This document shows positions 1 to 7,547 of a stretch of 18,030 nt of DNA, in pieces; the first letter of the stretch is position 1, and the number at the start of each line of letters is the position of its first letter. The notes below the pieces were generated by a model. That model saw only the letters and a program-made list of their open reading frames with translations, made no database searches and was not told where the DNA came from. Where the stretch lies: assembly GCA_905207535.1 (NCBI GenBank), contig CAJLLX010000029.1, positions 1 through 18,030 of the forward strand. Reading direction: 5' to 3'. The position numbers and the translations under genes were made by a program. Source of the DNA: an uncultured Muribaculaceae bacterium (GTDB taxonomy: Bacteria > Bacteroidota > Bacteroidia > Bacteroidales > Muribaculaceae).

Positions 1-30
1 ATCGGAGAATTGGTCAAGTGAAATACGCAT
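1..30 (-). CDS. Possible start of a leftward gene, cut by window edge
   Basis: Reading leftward from an ATG at position 30, ten codons are open to the window edge (MRISLDQFSD). An AT-rich leader lies directly upstream. It contains a 19-base sequence that recurs, inverted, upstream of the gene at the right end of the window. Ten residues are too few to name a family, and the frame could be open by chance. The call rests only on the ATG, the open frame and the leader-like upstream DNA. Confidence 0.3.
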   Translation of the reverse strand, partial: MRISLDQFSD

Positions 31-73
31 TAATTTAATTCATCCAACAGGTAATGCAAAACAATTGGGAATA

Positions 74-109
74 ATACAATATAACGAGCATTTTGCTCAT
101 TTATTGTAT
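74..109 (-). terminator. Hairpin at the end of the leftward operon
   Basis: ATACAATA (74-81) pairs with TATTGTAT (102-109), and inside it GAGCA (86-90) pairs with TGCTC (94-98) around a TTT loop. The structure overlaps the TAA stop of the last gene of the minus-strand operon (101-103). No long T tract follows on the minus strand, so efficiency as an intrinsic terminator is uncertain. Confidence 0.45.
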
Positions 110-685
110 CTCCTCGTCGTCGTTCCCCTCAAGTTGCTCTATCATAGCACGAAAATCCTTACGGAAGCGTCTGTCTATGAGCCATCCGATCAGTGCGCCG
201 AGCACACCGCCTACGATTGCACCGCCCACAATGCTGTGAAACAGCCCCGGGTCGGCATATTCGCCTAACACCCACACCAACAGCACCACAAGCGGCACTG
301 CGAGCGAAATCAGCACCGCCTTGGCCCACATACGCATCTTTATCATCCGTTTTATGGCCCCGATGGCGTCTATTGCGCTCATTTCCACCAGCCGGAGCCT
401 CTTCAACCTGAAAAGGAGCCATGCCTGCACCACTATGGCCACAGCCATAAAACCTTCGTAGTAGATATTGAGCCACAGCGGCGTGTCAAATTCCATCATG
501 AATACGAAGTAATAGAGCATGGCACCTGCCAGCAGCAGCAGCATAAGACGCAGACGCGACATGATACGCTGCCTCTCTGTGTGAGGCAGGCGACCATTGC
601 TCCGGCCGGGGTCCTTGGCCCCGGCCGGAGCCTCGACGTCGAGGCTCCGCCAACGCTGGCGTATCTTTTCTATGTCGTTATCCAA
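101..685 (-). CDS. Small four-helix membrane protein, possible sigma-factor partner
   Basis: A 194-residue protein of unrecognised family with about four hydrophobic segments (roughly residues 46-63, 72-92, 119-140 and 148-170), separated by short basic loops, and an acidic C-terminus. The start is a TTG at 685; an in-frame TAA lies just upstream, so no longer start is possible. The first ATG (residue 42) would skip the N-terminus. It follows the ECF sigma gene by about 70 bases on the same strand. In Bacteroidetes such genes often encode membrane proteins that hold or tune the sigma factor, so an anti-sigma-like role is a contextual inference; no known anti-sigma domain is visible. Residues 13-29 are encoded exactly by a 51-base double palindrome (599-649), which appears to be an in-frame insertion between the EKIRQRW segment and the rest of the cytoplasmic N-terminus. 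Confidence 0.7.
   Translation of the reverse strand: MDNDIEKIRQRWRSLDVEAPAGAKDPGRSNGRLPHTERQRIMSRLRLMLLLLAGAMLYYFVFMMEFDTPLWLNIYYEGFMAVAIVVQAWLLFRLKRLRLVEMSAIDAIGAIKRMIKMRMWAKAVLISLAVPLVVLLVWVLGEYADPGLFHSIVGGAIVGGVLGALIGWLIDRRFRKDFRAMIEQLEGNDDEEIQ
599..649. repeat. Double palindrome inserted in a coding sequence
   Basis: Two adjacent inverted repeats. GCTCCGGCCGGGG (599-611) pairs with CCCCGGCCGGAGC (619-631). A perfect 24-base palindrome centred on CGACGTCG runs from 626 to 649. The unit is 51 bases, a multiple of three, and encodes residues 13-29 of the minus-strand membrane protein without breaking its frame. Its GC content is far above that of the flanking DNA. It resembles REP-like or Rickettsia-palindromic-element-like coding repeats in behaviour; membership of a named family is not established. 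Confidence 0.75.
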
Positions 686-754
686 GGTTTATATCGTTTT
701 ACTATTTGTCTGTCAATCAATTGTCACTTTTTTCGTCCTTCCCTTCAGCCACGG

Positions 755-1273
755 CTATGTGTCGCTCATCTTTTGCAGCCGCAGTTTGCACCGCCGCAAA
801 CGGGCTGCAACGGCGTTGCGTTTCAACCCCGTTACCTCGCTGATCTCCTCGTAGCTTTTCTCGTCGAGCCACATCAGTATGATAGCCTTGTCGAGGGCCG
901 GAAGGCGGTTGATGAGCGAATACATCTCCTTGAGCATCATGGCATGCTCGTGGTCGTTGACCGACCGGTCGGCGAGCTCCATCATCTCAGGATTTGACAT
1001 CGACAGAGTCTCGCTGTGACGGTGCCAGCGACGGAAACAGCTGATACAGGTATTGATGCTGATGCGGTAGATCCATGTGGCCTCCGAGCTGTCGCCGCGA
1101 AAGCGGTCGCGGGCCTGCCACAGGTTGATGAGAGTCTCCTGATAAAGATCCTTGAAATGCGCCGGATTTTCGGCATACATATAGCACACCTTGGTGATAA
1201 CCCTTTTGTGGGTTTCCACCATCGCTTCGAAGGAGCGCTGCTCCGCGTCGGTATGCCTGTCCAGCTCTTTCAT
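755..1273 (-). CDS. ECF-family RNA polymerase sigma factor
   Basis: A 172-residue sigma-70 family protein of the extracytoplasmic-function type, which directs RNA polymerase to a dedicated promoter set. Region 2 spans about residues 20-85, with the DLYQETLINLWQARDRF stretch (42-58) and the TWIYRISINTCISCFRR stretch (66-82) that usually melts and reads the -10 element. Region 4 spans about 122-168, including LPALDKAIILMWLDEKSYEEI and a helix-turn-helix ending in RLRRCKLRLQ. A longer open frame exists upstream, but the ATG at 1273 is chosen because it lies five bases after the stop of the preceding permease gene and its product begins where ECF factors normally begin. The tight spacing suggests translational coupling. 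The next gene encodes a membrane protein that may be its regulator. Target promoters and inducing signal cannot be read from the sequence. Confidence 0.9.
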   Translation of the reverse strand: MKELDRHTDAEQRSFEAMVETHKRVITKVCYMYAENPAHFKDLYQETLINLWQARDRFRGDSSEATWIYRISINTCISCFRRWHRHSETLSMSNPEMMELADRSVNDHEHAMMLKEMYSLINRLPALDKAIILMWLDEKSYEEISEVTGLKRNAVAARLRRCKLRLQKMSDT

Positions 1274-1278
1274 TGCGC

Positions 1279-2367
1279 TTATCTCGATGCCTTGATATAG
1301 AGCACCACTGCTATTACAGAGTAGATGATATTGGGTATCCACATGGCCACCATCGGCGAGGTGAGGCCCGAAACGGCAAACGATGAGGTCACCGTCATAA
1401 AGAGGATGTAGCTGAAGCTGAGCACCAGTCCGAGGCCGATGTTCACTCCCATGCCCCCTTTCACCTTCTTGCTGCTCAAGCTCATACCTATCACTGTGAG
1501 TATGAAGGCCGCGGCACACATGGCTATGCGCTTGTGGTATTCGATCTCAAATGCCTTGATATTGGCCACGCCGCGCTCTTTCTGCCGGGCTATATACTGG
1601 TTGAGCTGCGGTGAGGTGAGCATCTCCTGATCATGGCGCGAGATTAGGAAGTCGCGCGGCTCGAAGGGGATCACCGTGTCGAGGCGCTGCCCCTTGGTGA
1701 TCAGTTCGCGGTTGCCCTCGAAGTTGCGTATCACATAGTCGCGCACCTGCCACTGATAGAGGGTGTCCCACTTGATGGATACCGAGGTCATACGCGACAC
1801 AAGTTTCTTATCCTTAAATTTTTCGAGCGAGAATCGGTAACCGGTGTGGGTAGTGTTGTCGTATCGGCTCATGAAGGCGATGGTGCCGGGCGCCACTTGC
1901 ATCATGATGTTGTCGCCGTAGTCCACACGGCGGTTTTTCACATACGTATTGGTGTAGTCGATGCGCTTCACATTGGCCGGAGGGATGATATATGCTCCGA
2001 GCACGAAGGTGGCTATGGCTATAATCGTCGCCGAGATCATGTAGGGGCGCAGAAGCCTCTGAAAACTCATGCCCGACGACAGCATGGCTATGATCTCCGA
2101 GTTGTCGGCGAGTTTGGATGTGAAGAAGATCACCGCGATGAAGGTAAACAGCGGCGAGAACTGGTTGGCGAAGTATGGGAGGAAGTTGACGAAATACTGA
2201 AAGATGGTGGCACGCAACGGAGCCTGCAGGAAAGCGTCGAGCTTCTCGTTGATATCGAACATCACCGTGATGGCAAGGATTAGGATGATGGCGAAGATGT
2301 ATGTTCCCAGGAACTTGCCTATTATGTACCGGTCAAGCAGACTTACCGGTGGCTTCAGACGGGACAT
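1279..2367 (-). CDS. LptF/LptG (YjgP/YjgQ) family permease
   Basis: A 362-residue inner-membrane protein of the LptF/LptG family, the permease half of the LptB2FG ABC exporter that pulls lipopolysaccharide from the inner membrane into the periplasmic Lpt bridge. Three membrane segments lie near the N-terminus (about 17-38, 58-82 and 108-129) and three near the C-terminus, separated by a large periplasmic domain (about 135-275), the normal family layout. The opening LLDRYIIGKFLGTYIFAII and the ANQFSPLFTFIAVIFFTSKL segment are characteristic. It lies 35 bases downstream of tgt, an arrangement I know from other Bacteroidetes, and 5 bases upstream of the sigma gene. No promoter box is visible in the 35-base gap, so it is probably transcribed from the tgt promoter. 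Sequence alone does not decide between the F and G paralogues. Confidence 0.9.
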   Translation of the reverse strand: MSRLKPPVSLLDRYIIGKFLGTYIFAIILILAITVMFDINEKLDAFLQAPLRATIFQYFVNFLPYFANQFSPLFTFIAVIFFTSKLADNSEIIAMLSSGMSFQRLLRPYMISATIIAIATFVLGAYIIPPANVKRIDYTNTYVKNRRVDYGDNIMMQVAPGTIAFMSRYDNTTHTGYRFSLEKFKDKKLVSRMTSVSIKWDTLYQWQVRDYVIRNFEGNRELITKGQRLDTVIPFEPRDFLISRHDQEMLTSPQLNQYIARQKERGVANIKAFEIEYHKRIAMCAAAFILTVIGMSLSSKKVKGGMGVNIGLGLVLSFSYILFMTVTSSFAVSGLTSPMVAMWIPNIIYSVIAVVLYIKASR

Positions 2368-2402
2368 AATATATTGTCTTGTATCGGTTTATTATTCAGT
2401 AA

Positions 2403-3533
2403 TCAAAGCCTGCGGCTCACACGCTCCACCATCTGAAGCTTCCAGGTGGCGAAATCGCCGGCGATGATATGGCGCCGGGCTTCCCCAACCAGCCAGAGGT
2501 AGAAGGCGAGATTGTGGATCGATGCTATCTGCATGGCCAGCAGCTCGCCGCTGATGAAGAGATGACGCAGAAACGCTTTGGAATATTCGCGGTCTACGAA
2601 GCATGGGCCGTCGGCCTGGATCGGCGAGAAATCGTCGGCCCATTTGCGGTTGCGCATGTTCATGATGCCGTCGGGGGTGAATAGCATGCCGTTGCGACCG
2701 TTGCGCGTAGGCATCACGCAGTCCATCATGTCCACTCCGCGGTCTATGGCCTCGAGAATGTTGACCGGAGTACCCACACCCATCAGGTAGCGGGGACGGT
2801 CGGCGGGGAGCACCTCGTTGACCACCTCTATCATGTCGTACATCACCTCGGCGGGCTCACCCACGGCCAATCCGCCGATAGCGTTGCCGTCGGCACCCAG
2901 TTCGGCCACCCTTTCGGCGGCTTCGCGGCGAAGGTCGGGGTAGGTGCACCCCTGCACTATCGGAAAGAAGCTCTGAGAGTAGCCGTAAAGCGGCTCGGTA
3001 GCGTTGAAGTGGTCCCAGCCGCGCTTGAGCCAGCGCATGGTCAGGTCGAGCGACTTGCGGGCGTAGCTGCGCTCGGCGGTGCCGGGCGTGCACTCGTCAA
3101 GTGCCATCATGATGTCGCTGCCTATGGCGCGCTGTATGTCTACCGTCTTTTCTGGAGTGAAAAGATGCTTTGAGCCGTCGATGTGGCTTTGAAATGTCAC
3201 TCCCTCCTCCCGCAGTTTGCGGATACCGGAGAGGGAGAACACCTGAAAGCCTCCGCTGTCGGTGAGTATCGGGCCGCTCCAGCCGCCGAAACGGTGCAAA
3301 CCGCCGGCGCGGGTGAGTATGTCGGTGCCGGGACGCAGATACAGATGGTAGGTGTTGCCAAGTATGATCTGCGCCTTCACGTCGTCGCGCATCTCGCGCA
3401 TATGCACACCCTTGATGGCCCCTGCGGTGCCTACCGGCATGAAAATGGGGGTCTCCACATCGCCGTGAGCGGTGTGGAACACGCCCGCACGAGCCGCGGT
3501 GCCTGGTGCTGTAGCCTGTAATTCAAATTTCAT
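2403..3533 (-). CDS. tgt: tRNA-guanine (queuine) transglycosylase
   Basis: A 376-residue enzyme that exchanges guanine at the wobble position of GUN-anticodon tRNAs for preQ1, the base-exchange step of queuosine synthesis. The pocket motif LTDSGGFQVFSL carries Asp92. GGLAVGEP (220-227) and YLMGVGTPVNILEAI (249-263) follow, and the nucleophile lies in DCVMPTRNGRNG (Asp271). Length and motif order are those of bacterial Tgt. One departure is clear: the C-terminal zinc site, normally three cysteines plus a histidine, keeps only one cysteine (Cys311) and the histidine (His324); the region reads FSPIQADGPCFVD. I recall similar loss in other Bacteroidetes Tgt proteins, so it may be a lineage trait rather than inactivation. 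It is the first gene of the leftward operon. Confidence 0.96.
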   Translation of the reverse strand: MKFELQATAPGTAARAGVFHTAHGDVETPIFMPVGTAGAIKGVHMREMRDDVKAQIILGNTYHLYLRPGTDILTRAGGLHRFGGWSGPILTDSGGFQVFSLSGIRKLREEGVTFQSHIDGSKHLFTPEKTVDIQRAIGSDIMMALDECTPGTAERSYARKSLDLTMRWLKRGWDHFNATEPLYGYSQSFFPIVQGCTYPDLRREAAERVAELGADGNAIGGLAVGEPAEVMYDMIEVVNEVLPADRPRYLMGVGTPVNILEAIDRGVDMMDCVMPTRNGRNGMLFTPDGIMNMRNRKWADDFSPIQADGPCFVDREYSKAFLRHLFISGELLAMQIASIHNLAFYLWLVGEARRHIIAGDFATWKLQMVERVSRRL

Positions 3534-3540
3534 ATCGGAT

Positions 3541-3549
3541 GCAAAGTTA
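3541..3549 (-). promoter_or_regulatory. Bacteroidetes -7 promoter box for the tgt operon
   Basis: The minus strand reads TAACTTTGC here, matching the Bacteroidetes primary-sigma -7 consensus TAnnTTTGC. A TTGC that could serve as the -33 element lies about 21 bases upstream (complement of 3571-3574). The box is only about eight bases from the tgt start codon, so the leader would be very short or the transcript nearly leaderless. Confidence 0.6.
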
Positions 3550-3616
3550 ACGCTTTCGCGCCGATTTGCCGCAACCGCAGCACGCTTTTTTCAGCACTTT
3601 CACACTTCTAAGCGCT

Positions 3617-4147
3617 ATGTATGAACTATCGACCCCTCCGCCATGTTTTACATATGTGAATAATTCAGAAATCAACATAAGAATATCTAAAGTGCTCGAA
3701 CTCAAGGAGCGCAACAGCATAAACCGCTGGGAAATGATGCGCTGCAACGGTTCGGGAATATCGGTGTCGCTCCAGTCGCGCTTCGAGGAGGTGGAGGGAA
3801 TACACAGTGTGGCCCTTACGGTCGGCACACGATACTTCGGCACAAGGAGTCAGATGCGTCACGACATTCTCGATTACAATATCAGGGTATATTTCGAGAT
3901 CGAGCCGTTCGACTCGCTCCGCACCGGCAGCGGCAACGACATTTCTCTCCCGCCTTCGCTGATGACGCTGATGTACGGCGTGGCAATAGGTGCGCTACGC
4001 GGCATGCTCGCACAAAAACTCGCCGGAACCACACTTGAAATCTGTCCTCTGCCGCTGGTTAACATCTCCGAGCTGGTAAGCCGCCACATCTACGGAAGCG
4101 GGCCCTCGGATCTCATGATACCTCTTGAAGATTTCCGATACAATTAG
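3617..4147 (+). CDS. Unknown protein, tentatively SecB-fold-like
   Basis: A 176-residue soluble protein with no signal peptide or membrane segment. I do not recognise it firmly. The ATG at 3617 is preferred over an in-frame ATG at 3566, because the earlier start would overlap the -33 region of the divergent tgt promoter. The body alternates beta-like stretches (SLQSRFEEVEGIHSVALTV, then an IRVYFEIEPF strand) with a C-terminal part reading LPPSLMTLMYGVAIGALRGM and then EICPLPLVNISELVSRHI. This order, a strand-rich core, a helix entered from a short LPP turn and a late LPLVN motif, loosely recalls SecB-type export chaperones; that is a weak analogy rather than an identification. It is transcribed divergently from tgt. 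The decayed gene downstream looks like an exported protein, but no functional link can be shown. Confidence 0.72.
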   Translation: MYELSTPPPCFTYVNNSEINIRISKVLELKERNSINRWEMMRCNGSGISVSLQSRFEEVEGIHSVALTVGTRYFGTRSQMRHDILDYNIRVYFEIEPFDSLRTGSGNDISLPPSLMTLMYGVAIGALRGMLAQKLAGTTLEICPLPLVNISELVSRHIYGSGPSDLMIPLEDFRYN

Positions 4148-4164
4148 GAAAATTAAGTGCAAAA

Positions 4165-4424
4165 ATGAAGAAACTGCTTATTACCATAGCCATGCTTTGG
4201 AGCGTGGCATTTGTCACATAGGGATGGACGGTCCCCGACCAGAGGCTCAGCTACAATGTGAGTTTCAAGTGGGGAATGATTGATGCCAATATGGAGTAGC
4301 CAATGTAGCAACATACAATATCCCGGGCGAAAACCGCTTCCTCGCCCACCTTTCCGTAGGGCATATCACCTGTCGATACCTTGACTCCACTCCCATCCAC
4401 AGCCTTCCCGAAGCCAACTTCTGA
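4165..4424 (+). pseudogene. Decayed DUF3108-like exported protein
   Basis: An ATG at 4165 opens a normal-looking signal peptide (MKKLLITIAMLWSVAFVT) that hits an in-frame TAG at 4219-4221. The same frame continues as GWTVPDQRLSYNVSFKWGMI and hits a second TAG at 4297-4299. The sense then continues in another frame from 4296 (VANVATYNIPGENRFLAHLS) to a TGA at 4422. Read across the breaks, the text resembles the start of DUF3108 proteins, whose N-terminal beta region has an LxYxVxxxWGxI pattern followed by a short repeating strand. Such proteins are typically about 200-250 residues, so most of the gene is missing. At least one nonsense change, one frameshift and a 3' truncation are implied. The porin promoter begins about 55 bases beyond the last readable codon. 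Confidence 0.7.
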
Positions 4425-4477
4425 GTTTATAAGGCGCTTCCTGCTACCGCGAGTTTTCTTTTCTCAGCCTAAATTTC

Positions 4478-4486
4478 TATCTTTGC
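4478..4486 (+). promoter_or_regulatory. Bacteroidetes promoter for the porin gene
   Basis: TATCTTTGC matches TAnnTTTGC exactly. A T-rich -33-like element (TTTTC at 4454-4458) lies about 20 bases upstream. The start codon is 30 bases downstream, a normal leader length, so the porin is probably expressed on its own rather than from the decayed gene before it. Confidence 0.7.
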
Positions 4487-4515
4487 ACCGTCAACGAATA
4501 GAGAGATACTGAGGA

Positions 4516-5553
4516 ATGAAGAAGTTACTATGCGCGGCCGCATGCATCGCTGCCGCTTTTGCCGGAGACGCCTTCGCAGAAAATGCTGAAAGCCTGCACA
4601 TTGAAGCTCCGCAAATACATGGATCGATACGCACACGATGGGAAGGCGAGTGGGCCGACAAAGATCTGGGCGGATTCGGCTCGCGCTTCGAGGTGCGCAA
4701 CGCGCGTATTAATGTCGGAGGTGCACTGCCCTGGAATATAAACTATTACATTCAGTTTGATGCCTGCAATCAGGGCAAGATGCAATTTCTCGACGCCTGG
4801 GCGCGCTGGAATTTCGTCAGCCGATGGCGTGTGCAGGCCGGACAATATCGCGTGCCTTTCGGCGTCGACTGTTTCCGCGCCCCGGGCAATTATCTCTTTG
4901 CCAATCGCTCATTCCTTGGCAAATACATGCTCAATATGCGCCAGGTGGGCGTCAAACTCGGCTACTACGGCGCCGGATCTTCGCTCCCGATTGACATCGA
5001 GGCCGGTGTATTCAACACCGCTTCCACTGCCGACCACAATACATGGCAAAAAGACTACACTTATACCGCAAAAGCCGTCTGGTATGTGGGCAATGTGAGC
5101 GTTTCGGCCGGATTCATCACATACAAACCTCACGAAGTGCGCATCAATATGGCCGACGGCGCTGTGACATGGAAATGGGACCGCTGGATGGTAGAAGGCG
5201 AGTATCAGCACAAATATTACGCCTCCCACCGCTTCAAGGCTGTCAATGCCTGGAACATTTATGGCGTTTACACCCTCCCGGTCAATTGGAAAGCGGCCAA
5301 TTACTGGAGCTTTGAAGCGCGCTTCGACGGCATGACCGACCACTCCACCGGCGCTGCAAACGATGAGGGGCTGCTCACCATCGATCAGGCATCGCGCCGA
5401 CGCATCACCATCGGCTCGACCATCGGGAAAAGCATCAAAGGGGTCCGCGCCGAGCTGCGTCTCAACTATGAGAAATATTTCTACAACAGCGGCGTTGTCG
5501 CACCGCGCGGACAAGACGACAAACTGGTAGCAGAGGTGTCTCTGAAATTCTAA
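4516..5553 (+). CDS. Phosphate-selective porin O/P family outer-membrane protein
   Basis: A 345-residue outer-membrane beta-barrel of the OprP/OprO-like family. A signal peptide with a hydrophobic core ends at about residue 21 (AFA, then ENAES). The mature protein opens with a family-typical strand (HGSIRTRWEGEW), then FGSRFEVRNARINVGGAL and WRVQAGQYRVPFGVDCFR, matching the RNARLGVKG and GQFKVPFG-type motifs of the family. Alternating hydrophobic strands continue to a C-terminal phenylalanine (VSLKF), the usual signal for the BAM insertion machinery. Despite the family name, Bacteroidales members have not generally been shown to carry phosphate, so substrate is unknown. The gene has its own promoter and stands as a single-gene unit, convergent with the U32 gene. 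Confidence 0.85.
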   Translation: MKKLLCAAACIAAAFAGDAFAENAESLHIEAPQIHGSIRTRWEGEWADKDLGGFGSRFEVRNARINVGGALPWNINYYIQFDACNQGKMQFLDAWARWNFVSRWRVQAGQYRVPFGVDCFRAPGNYLFANRSFLGKYMLNMRQVGVKLGYYGAGSSLPIDIEAGVFNTASTADHNTWQKDYTYTAKAVWYVGNVSVSAGFITYKPHEVRINMADGAVTWKWDRWMVEGEYQHKYYASHRFKAVNAWNIYGVYTLPVNWKAANYWSFEARFDGMTDHSTGAANDEGLLTIDQASRRRITIGSTIGKSIKGVRAELRLNYEKYFYNSGVVAPRGQDDKLVAEVSLKF

Positions 5554-5570
5554 GCTGCCTCCCCGTCCGA

Positions 5571-5595
5571 CTTTAACGAAAAGTAAAATATTTCG
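5571..5595. terminator. Weak hairpin between convergent genes
   Basis: The 50-base gap between the porin stop and the U32 stop contains CGAAA (5577-5581) facing TTTCG (5591-5595), and an overlapping ACTTT/AAAGT pairing. The gap is A/T-rich on both strands. It is the only candidate terminator for the two converging transcripts, but the stems are short. Confidence 0.25.
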
Positions 5596-5604
5596 CTATA
5601 ACTA

Positions 5605-7524
5605 TCAGCGGGACAAGGTTTTACTTTCTCCCTCAGCATAGATATTCATCATGCATCGGCGACAGTCAAACTCCAGCCGTAGCCTTGCTGAGGGTGTGGT
5701 GAGGTAAAGCTGCTTCGGATATTTTCCACCTTCGGCGGTGCGAAGGCATGCTCCGAGTTCACGCCTCAGGCAATAGCGTGTCTGCATCACTCGCCGGTCG
5801 CCGTCACTTCCGATTCCATCCACCTCGATGGCTTTCGGCATTTCACCTTCTACTTTACATTCCTGCCGGTAAAACTCTTCTGCTAAGGAGTTTGCCACAT
5901 TGTCGTGTCTGGTCATCGCCGCCGGGGCCAGCCGATGCAGCGCCTCTGGGTCATCTTTCCGGCGCAAATCGGTGCGGTAGGTGGCAGCGCGGCATTGCGA
6001 GAATGTTTCCACGGCATCCCGGCGGAGCTGTGTGAGCACCGACGACGGCACAAACCGGTCGCCAAGCCGGTCGATAACCCCTGCGAGCCGATAGGGCGTA
6101 TCGCCAAGTTTGGCCAACACCCTGCGGCGTGGCTCCTCTTGCGGTGTGCGGGCCGTCTGCTCGGGACAGTCGGCAGTTTGCTCCACGCGCAGGCCGGTCA
6201 CCGGCTCATATATCTCGAGGGCTATCCTGTCGCCAAGGCTGCGGAGCGTCATCTCCACATCTATCTTTCTTACCCCCTCGGAGCGCCCCACGGTCTGCTC
6301 CCATTCGGTGTCGGCATTGCGGTAGAGCTGAGTACCGCGGCGCACGGCCACATCCGAGGCTGCGTAAAGCCTGTTCCCTTCCACGCGGTTGAGGCGGAAG
6401 CCGGTAAATCGCCCTTCGGGGTCGAAATATCCCAGTCCGTCGCCATTGTGGAGTTCGGAGGTGAGCTTCGCAATGATGGTGCGGTTGTCTTTCTGCGCTA
6501 TGACAGTCCCCACCGGCTCCCCTATCCATTTCGGAGTGTCAAACGAGGCCAGCGACCCCTGCGCGGGCTGCGTGTCTTTGAGAAAATAGGAGGTAAATCC
6601 GCGATTGAAGCTCTTGGTGAGTTGCGGAGCGAAGCCACCCTCGGCTTTGCCGAGCGAACTGCGCCGCAAACGCCCGCCCGAGGCTGCGCAGATGCGGTCG
6701 AGCTCTCGGCTGTAGGCCGCTACCACATTTTTCACATAGCCGGGATCTTTAAGGCGCCCTTCGATCTTGAACGACCGCACTCCGGCGTAGATCATATCTT
6801 CGAGCATCTCCAGCCGGTTCATATCGCGGAGAGAAAGCAGGTGCTTGCCACGGATGAGCTTGTTGCCCGCACCGTCCTCCAGATCAAAGCTGTAGCGGCA
6901 TATCTGAGCGCACTCGCCGCGGTTGGCGCTCCGTCCGGTCAATACAAAACTGGCCTGACAGTCGCCGCTGTAGCTCACACACAGCGCTCCGTGCACAAAC
7001 GACTCCAAGGGCACATCCACCGCCTCGTGCATCGCCCTGATCTCCTCGAGCGACAGCTCCCTCGGAAGCACGAGCTGAGAGAATCCGGCAGCCTGAAGCA
7101 TGGCGGCCTTCTCCGGGGTGCGGATATCGCACTGGGTGGAGGCGTGCAAGGCTATCGGCGGCAGGTGCATCCTCAGCAGCGACATATCCTGCACTATCAG
7201 GGCATCGACCCCGATTCGCCACAGCTCCCACACGAGCCGACGCACCTCCTCGGTCTCCTCTTCGTACACCAGCGTATTGACCGTAACATACACCTTCACA
7301 CCGAATGTATGAGCATACTCCACTACCCGTGCCACATCGGCTACAGAGTTGGACGCCTGATGTCGCGCTCCAAATCCCGAAGCGCCCATATACACGGCGT
7401 CGGCGCCATGATTGATTGCGGCGATGGCTGTGTCGGCATCACGTGCCGGGGCCAGAAGCTCCAGAGAGGTGACTGCCTCAGTGGCGTTTGCGGATTTTAT
7501 TGGGGTGACCTTCGGGGTTTTCAT
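5605..7524 (-). CDS. U32 peptidase-family protein, RlhA-like rRNA hydroxylation factor
   Basis: A 639-residue member of the peptidase U32 family. Long members of this kind include E. coli RlhA (about 650 residues), needed for hydroxylation of a 23S rRNA cytidine; most of the family are not proteases. The N-terminal barrel begins LELLAPARDADTAIAAINHG and contains GADAVYMGASGFGAR. The signature follows: ESFVHGALCVSYSGDCQAS with Cys182 and Cys189, then NRGECAQICRY with Cys205 and Cys209, a cysteine set expected to hold an iron-sulfur cluster. FKIEGRLKDPGYVKNVVAAY closes the core. A long C-terminal extension ends in a CxxC pair (Cys621, Cys624). The start ATG at 7524 lies just downstream of a clear promoter box. 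It is a single-gene unit, divergent from pta. Function follows from family resemblance only; a long U32 protein of another specificity is possible. Confidence 0.88.
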   Translation of the reverse strand: MKTPKVTPIKSANATEAVTSLELLAPARDADTAIAAINHGADAVYMGASGFGARHQASNSVADVARVVEYAHTFGVKVYVTVNTLVYEEETEEVRRLVWELWRIGVDALIVQDMSLLRMHLPPIALHASTQCDIRTPEKAAMLQAAGFSQLVLPRELSLEEIRAMHEAVDVPLESFVHGALCVSYSGDCQASFVLTGRSANRGECAQICRYSFDLEDGAGNKLIRGKHLLSLRDMNRLEMLEDMIYAGVRSFKIEGRLKDPGYVKNVVAAYSRELDRICAASGGRLRRSSLGKAEGGFAPQLTKSFNRGFTSYFLKDTQPAQGSLASFDTPKWIGEPVGTVIAQKDNRTIIAKLTSELHNGDGLGYFDPEGRFTGFRLNRVEGNRLYAASDVAVRRGTQLYRNADTEWEQTVGRSEGVRKIDVEMTLRSLGDRIALEIYEPVTGLRVEQTADCPEQTARTPQEEPRRRVLAKLGDTPYRLAGVIDRLGDRFVPSSVLTQLRRDAVETFSQCRAATYRTDLRRKDDPEALHRLAPAAMTRHDNVANSLAEEFYRQECKVEGEMPKAIEVDGIGSDGDRRVMQTRYCLRRELGACLRTAEGGKYPKQLYLTTPSARLRLEFDCRRCMMNIYAEGESKTLSR

Positions 7525-7547
7525 GTCGGTGTGGAGTTATTGCGCAT

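Noticed and set aside
1274..1519. N-terminal extension of the sigma factor
   Set aside because: The extra residues overlap the end of the permease gene and look non-native. The ATG at 1273 gives a normal ECF length and lies directly after the permease stop.
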